A stretch of 64,000 bases of DNA from JANQQC01 sp965262255 (GTDB taxonomy: Bacteria > Pseudomonadota > Alphaproteobacteria > Caulobacterales > Hyphomonadaceae). Made by a program: the position numbers and the translations under genes. Below, one piece after another: positions 61,061 to 64,000 of the stretch. Each line of letters begins with the position of its first letter. The first letter of the stretch is position 1. A model generated the notes under the pieces. The model was not told the origin of the DNA. It made no database searches and was given only the letters and a program-made list of their open reading frames with translations. The DNA lies in NCBI GenBank assembly GCA_965262255.1, contig OZ253505.1:2480001-2544000 (forward strand). Direction: 5' to 3'.

Positions 61061-63554
61061 GTTTCGCGATTAGTTCTAGGGCGAACTCTCTTGATACCGA
61101 GGCGGGTTCCATGTCTTTTGGGAGGGACGCATTAATTTTCCCTGATTTAACATAAGGGCCGTATCTTCCGTTCAACACCTGTAAAGGTTCCTTTGTTTCT
61201 GGATGCTCTCCAAGATCGTTTAGAACTTCGACGTTTCGCTGTCCACGAGTAAATTGATTAGAGCGTTTGTCAGCGATGAGGGCAACCGCTCGATTCTCAC
61301 CGATTTCAAATAGATCGTTCACAGATTCCAAGTTTACATAGGTTTTCTGGTGCTGAATATATGGCCCGAATCGCCCTAAGCTGACCTTAATAGGTTCTTT
61401 GTCGTCGGGGTGTTCTCCAATTATACGGGGCAAGCTCAGAAGTTTAACAGCTTGATCTAACCTAAGCGTTTCGACCTCCCATTCTTTTGGGATATTCATA
61501 CGTTTCGGTTTTTCTTCAGTCGGGATTTTCATCTCGACATAGGGGCCATAACGACCAGTCTTGAGAAACACATCAAGATTCGTATCCGGATGTTTACCAA
61601 GCATCTTATTAATTTCCAACACCGTGCCATCGCCTGATGCCGGTGTCATATTTCTGGTGTAGTTACAGCTTGGATAATCAGAACAACCGAAAAAACCGCC
61701 ATTCTTACTAAGTTTTAACCCCAATCTTCCCTTGTTACATTTTGGACACAGTCGGGGATTCTCGATCGGTGTACCGTCCTTATCGTGAGCAGGGAAAAAA
61801 TGATCAGACAGATCAGCGTCAAGCTTGTCTATCACATTGGTCATTCTAAGTTCCATCGAGGCATCGACGAACGTCTTAAAATCTGTCCAAAAACTTTGCA
61901 AGAATGATTTCCAATTTAGCTTTCCGTCCGAAATTGTATCTAACTTGGTCTCAAGGTTTGCAGTAAAGTTGTACTCGACGTACTGCCTGAAAAAATTCTC
62001 CAAAAACGCTGTGACAACGCGGCCTTTATCTTCAGGACGAAGCTGTTTTTCTTCGATTCTGACGTATTCTCGGTCGACAAGTTTTGACATTGTGTCAGCA
62101 TAAGTCGACGGTCGACCAATCCCTAGTTCTTCTAATTTTTTTACGAGAGACGCCTCGGTATACCTTGGCGGTGGTTTCGTGTGATGTTGAGAATTATCGG
62201 CCTCAACTAGATCAGTATGATCCCCAACTGCTAATTTGGGAAGTCGTCTATCCTGATCATTGTCGTCGTCAGAATTTTCGTCTTTGTCTTTACCTTCTGT
62301 ATAGACACGAGTGAAGCCATCAAAAACTAAGACTTGGCCTGTGGCTCTGAGTACCGCTCGTTCATCTTTAGAAACCATATCCGCTGTTGTGCGTTCGTAG
62401 ATTGCAGGGAGCATCTGCGAGGCAACCGCCCTTTTCCAAACGAGACTGTATAGAAGGAAAGCATCCTTGTCTTTCGAATTCAAATCTTCCGGTCGGAGGC
62501 TAAAATTTGTTGGACGAATGGCCTCGTGTGCCTCTTGCGCATTTTTCTGCTTCGATGTGTATCGGACTGTTTTTTCAGGTAGATAATTGGACCCGTAATT
62601 AGATTCGATTTGTGTGCGGACGGACTTGTAGGCCTCTTCTGCCATACTCACTCCGTCAGTTCGCATATACGTAATTTTTCCATCCTCGTAGAGCAATTGC
62701 GCGGCTTTCATAGTTTGCTTGGCATTAAACCCAAGTTTACGCGAAGCCTCCTGCTGCAGTGTGGAAGTAATAAATGGCGGGGCAGGGCGGCGCTTGAATG
62801 GTTTGGATTCCACGCTCTGAACGCTGTATCCACCGATTTTGACTGCCTCCAAAGCAGAGTCTGCTTTTTCTTTATTTTTTAGATCAAATTTCCTTAGAAC
62901 GTTTCCATCTAAAGAATGCAGTTTAGCAACAAAAGTTGTTTCGCACGGTGCTCTAAGATTTGCTTGGACTTGCCAGTATTCTTGCGGTTCAAAAACTTCA
63001 ATTTTGTGTTCGCGCTCACAAACAACTCTAAGCGCGACAGACTGTACGCGACCTGCAGAACGGGATCCTGGAAGCTTGCGCCAGAGTACTGGCGATAACG
63101 TAAACCCAACTAAATAATCTAAGGCGCGGCGAGCTAGATAGGCTTCTACCAATCCTTCGTTAATCTTTCTCGGTTCCTCCATTGCCTTAGTGACAGCAGA
63201 TTTTGTGATTGCGTTGAAAACGACGCGTTCAACGACGCTGTCTCTGTTTAGAATGCGATTTTTCTTAAGAATTTCGTAGATATGCCAAGATATCGCTTCC
63301 CCTTCACGATCGGGGTCAGTCGCCAAAATTAGTTTCTCTGCTTGGCTCGTCGCGTCAGAAATCTCTCTGATACGTTTTCGTGAATCCGATGTGATGGCCC
63401 AATCCATTTTGAAGTCTTTATCTGGGTCGACCACGCCTTCCTTTGAAGGAAGGTCACGAACGTGTCCATAGGATGCGAGAACTTTGTACGAGTCTCCTAG
63501 GTATTTATTGATCGTTTTAGCTTTTGCTGGACTTTCGACGACAACAAGTTTCAT
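60984..63554 (-). CDS. topA: DNA topoisomerase I
   Basis: 856 residues, type IA topoisomerase relaxing negative supercoils. Toprim domain MKLVVVESPAKAKTI and ATDPDREGE (79-86), then the active-site tyrosine Tyr296 in ITYMRTDGVS. C-terminal zinc ribbon CPKCNKGRL...CSDYPSC and three topo I C-terminal repeats (DVFLKTGRYGPYVEM, VSLGRFGPYIQH, LNGRYGPYVKSG), ending in a very basic tail. GGAGGG precedes the ATG. It overlaps the presumed start of rnr and lies next to lptG. Confidence 0.97.
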   Translation of the reverse strand: MKLVVVESPAKAKTINKYLGDSYKVLASYGHVRDLPSKEGVVDPDKDFKMDWAITSDSRKRIREISDATSQAEKLILATDPDREGEAISWHIYEILKKNRILNRDSVVERVVFNAITKSAVTKAMEEPRKINEGLVEAYLARRALDYLVGFTLSPVLWRKLPGSRSAGRVQSVALRVVCEREHKIEVFEPQEYWQVQANLRAPCETTFVAKLHSLDGNVLRKFDLKNKEKADSALEAVKIGGYSVQSVESKPFKRRPAPPFITSTLQQEASRKLGFNAKQTMKAAQLLYEDGKITYMRTDGVSMAEEAYKSVRTQIESNYGSNYLPEKTVRYTSKQKNAQEAHEAIRPTNFSLRPEDLNSKDKDAFLLYSLVWKRAVASQMLPAIYERTTADMVSKDERAVLRATGQVLVFDGFTRVYTEGKDKDENSDDDNDQDRRLPKLAVGDHTDLVEADNSQHHTKPPPRYTEASLVKKLEELGIGRPSTYADTMSKLVDREYVRIEEKQLRPEDKGRVVTAFLENFFRQYVEYNFTANLETKLDTISDGKLNWKSFLQSFWTDFKTFVDASMELRMTNVIDKLDADLSDHFFPAHDKDGTPIENPRLCPKCNKGRLGLKLSKNGGFFGCSDYPSCNYTRNMTPASGDGTVLEINKMLGKHPDTNLDVFLKTGRYGPYVEMKIPTEEKPKRMNIPKEWEVETLRLDQAVKLLSLPRIIGEHPDDKEPIKVSLGRFGPYIQHQKTYVNLESVNDLFEIGENRAVALIADKRSNQFTRGQRNVEVLNDLGEHPETKEPLQVLNGRYGPYVKSGKINASLPKDMEPASVSREFALELIAKRAANPVKRKKAKTTRRPTNRRSSKR

Positions 63555-63727
63555 AATCCCTCCATAGAAGTTATTTGAATGAAAAAAGCGATTTACAACT
63601 AACGCGCTGAAATTAAATCAACACGTAAACATTTTTTTGTGCAATACGCGAAATGGCAAAGGCCTAGTTTCGCAACAGAACACGGTTTAGGGTTCACGTC
63701 CAATTAGTTTAATCGAACGACAATGAA

Positions 63728-64000
63728 TTATCCGTCTTCGCGATAGGCTATAACAGCGAAGGTAGAAAAGCAGGCAAATAAAACGGGTGCCCAAGCCGCG
63801 AGCCAAGGTTGAACATTTCCGCTAGCTCCTAGATTTGCTGATATCTCCGTTACCGAGATTACCACGATTGCCGAAATGACACCCGAACCAATAAGTTGAG
63901 GAACTGAGCCAAGTCTCGCTAGCCTGAGACAAACGATAGTTCCAATTAGTGCCATTGCAATAAATAGCAAGGGAGCAGACAGCAATCTGTGCCATCTAAG
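63728..64000 (-). CDS. lptG: LptG, lipopolysaccharide export permease, 3' end
   Basis: The last ~90 codons of a gene that continues past the window. The frame is open to base 64000 (LRWHRLLSAPLLFIAMALIG...), with two membrane spans, the second containing ANLGASGNVQPWLAAWAP, and a C-terminus FSTFAVIAYREDG. The 'HRLL..PLL..AMALI' and 'LG.SG...P.LAAW.P' patterns are typical of the YjgP/YjgQ permeases LptF/LptG that pull LPS from the inner membrane; the 'AAW.P....L' ending with REDG favours LptG. Confidence 0.85.
   Translation of the reverse strand, partial: LRWHRLLSAPLLFIAMALIGTIVCLRLARLGSVPQLIGSGVISAIVVISVTEISANLGASGNVQPWLAAWAPVLFACFSTFAVIAYREDG

Noticed and set aside
63667..63678. GTTTCGCAACAG, matching the MITE ends
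   Set aside because: Only one end is present and no internal match was found, so it is not called as a third element; it may be a solo end or chance.

Overview
The window comes from an alphaproteobacterium with a moderately AT-rich chromosome. The evidence is the set and order of housekeeping genes: a DUF4167 gene next to clpB, ruvX divergent from the gatC/gatA/gatB genes, a suf block (cysteine desulfurase-sufB-sufC-sufD), the RidA / COG3146 acyltransferase / HIT block, and lptG, topA, rnr and NUDIX in one block with rpmG elsewhere. The species cannot be named from the sequence. The core genes look intact. The segments between them are full of insertion sequences, gene fragments and nonsense-mutated genes, so the genome seems to have an active or recent history of IS spread and gene decay.

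Layout. 1-3.4 kb: 3' end of an HlyD-type secretion adaptor, a MITE-like element, an IS481 fragment, a broken indolepyruvate oxidoreductase gene and a complete but nonsense-mutated IS1595 element with an 8-bp target duplication. 3.6-14.4 kb: thiolase, a solitary beta-class DNA methyltransferase, DUF4167, clpB, rluD-like, tyrS, anmK and an alpha/beta hydrolase with a Cys nucleophile. 14.4-17.6 kb: an accessory patch with an IS1595 remnant, a tnpB remnant and two tandem ankyrin genes, the second dead. 18.1-22.9 kb: the suf operon. 23.1-25.1 kb: a Fic-fold protein with Gln in place of the catalytic His, followed by 13 short motifs spaced every 20-21 bp. 25.2-30.4 kb: ruvX and gatCAB. 30.5-32.7 kb: a putative exported JAMM-type peptidase next to a periplasmic ankyrin protein. 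33.0-35.2 kb: HIT, acyltransferase and RidA.

35.4-42.1 kb is a Zorya-like (type II) anti-phage operon zorA-zorB-zorE on the minus strand. It is decayed: zorA has an early in-frame UGA and zorB is split by a 2.3-kb IS. The IS has a tandemly duplicated 3' end carrying a hairpin with a compensated base-pair change. 42.2-49.0 kb: rpmG, rmuC, a truncated rmuC-like paralogue, an acyl-CoA synthetase, a second MITE copy, and an MBL hydrolase / ATP-grasp / TIGR01244 phosphatase cluster. 49.2-57.8 kb is a second defence-like block: a tandem duplication of a ~980-residue N6-adenine methyltransferase with a nuclease-like N-terminus (one copy carries an amber codon), an unknown protein and a C5-cytosine methyltransferase. 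57.9-64.0 kb: NUDIX, rnr, topA and the 3' end of lptG.

The strongest candidates for something new are the exported JAMM-ankyrin pair (30.6-32.7 kb), the helically phased motif array (24.80-25.06 kb), the duplicated methyltransferase-nuclease locus, and the unusual features of the decayed Zorya locus (138-residue repeats in the ZorA tail and the covarying hairpin in the IS). No rRNA, tRNA or CRISPR array was seen.
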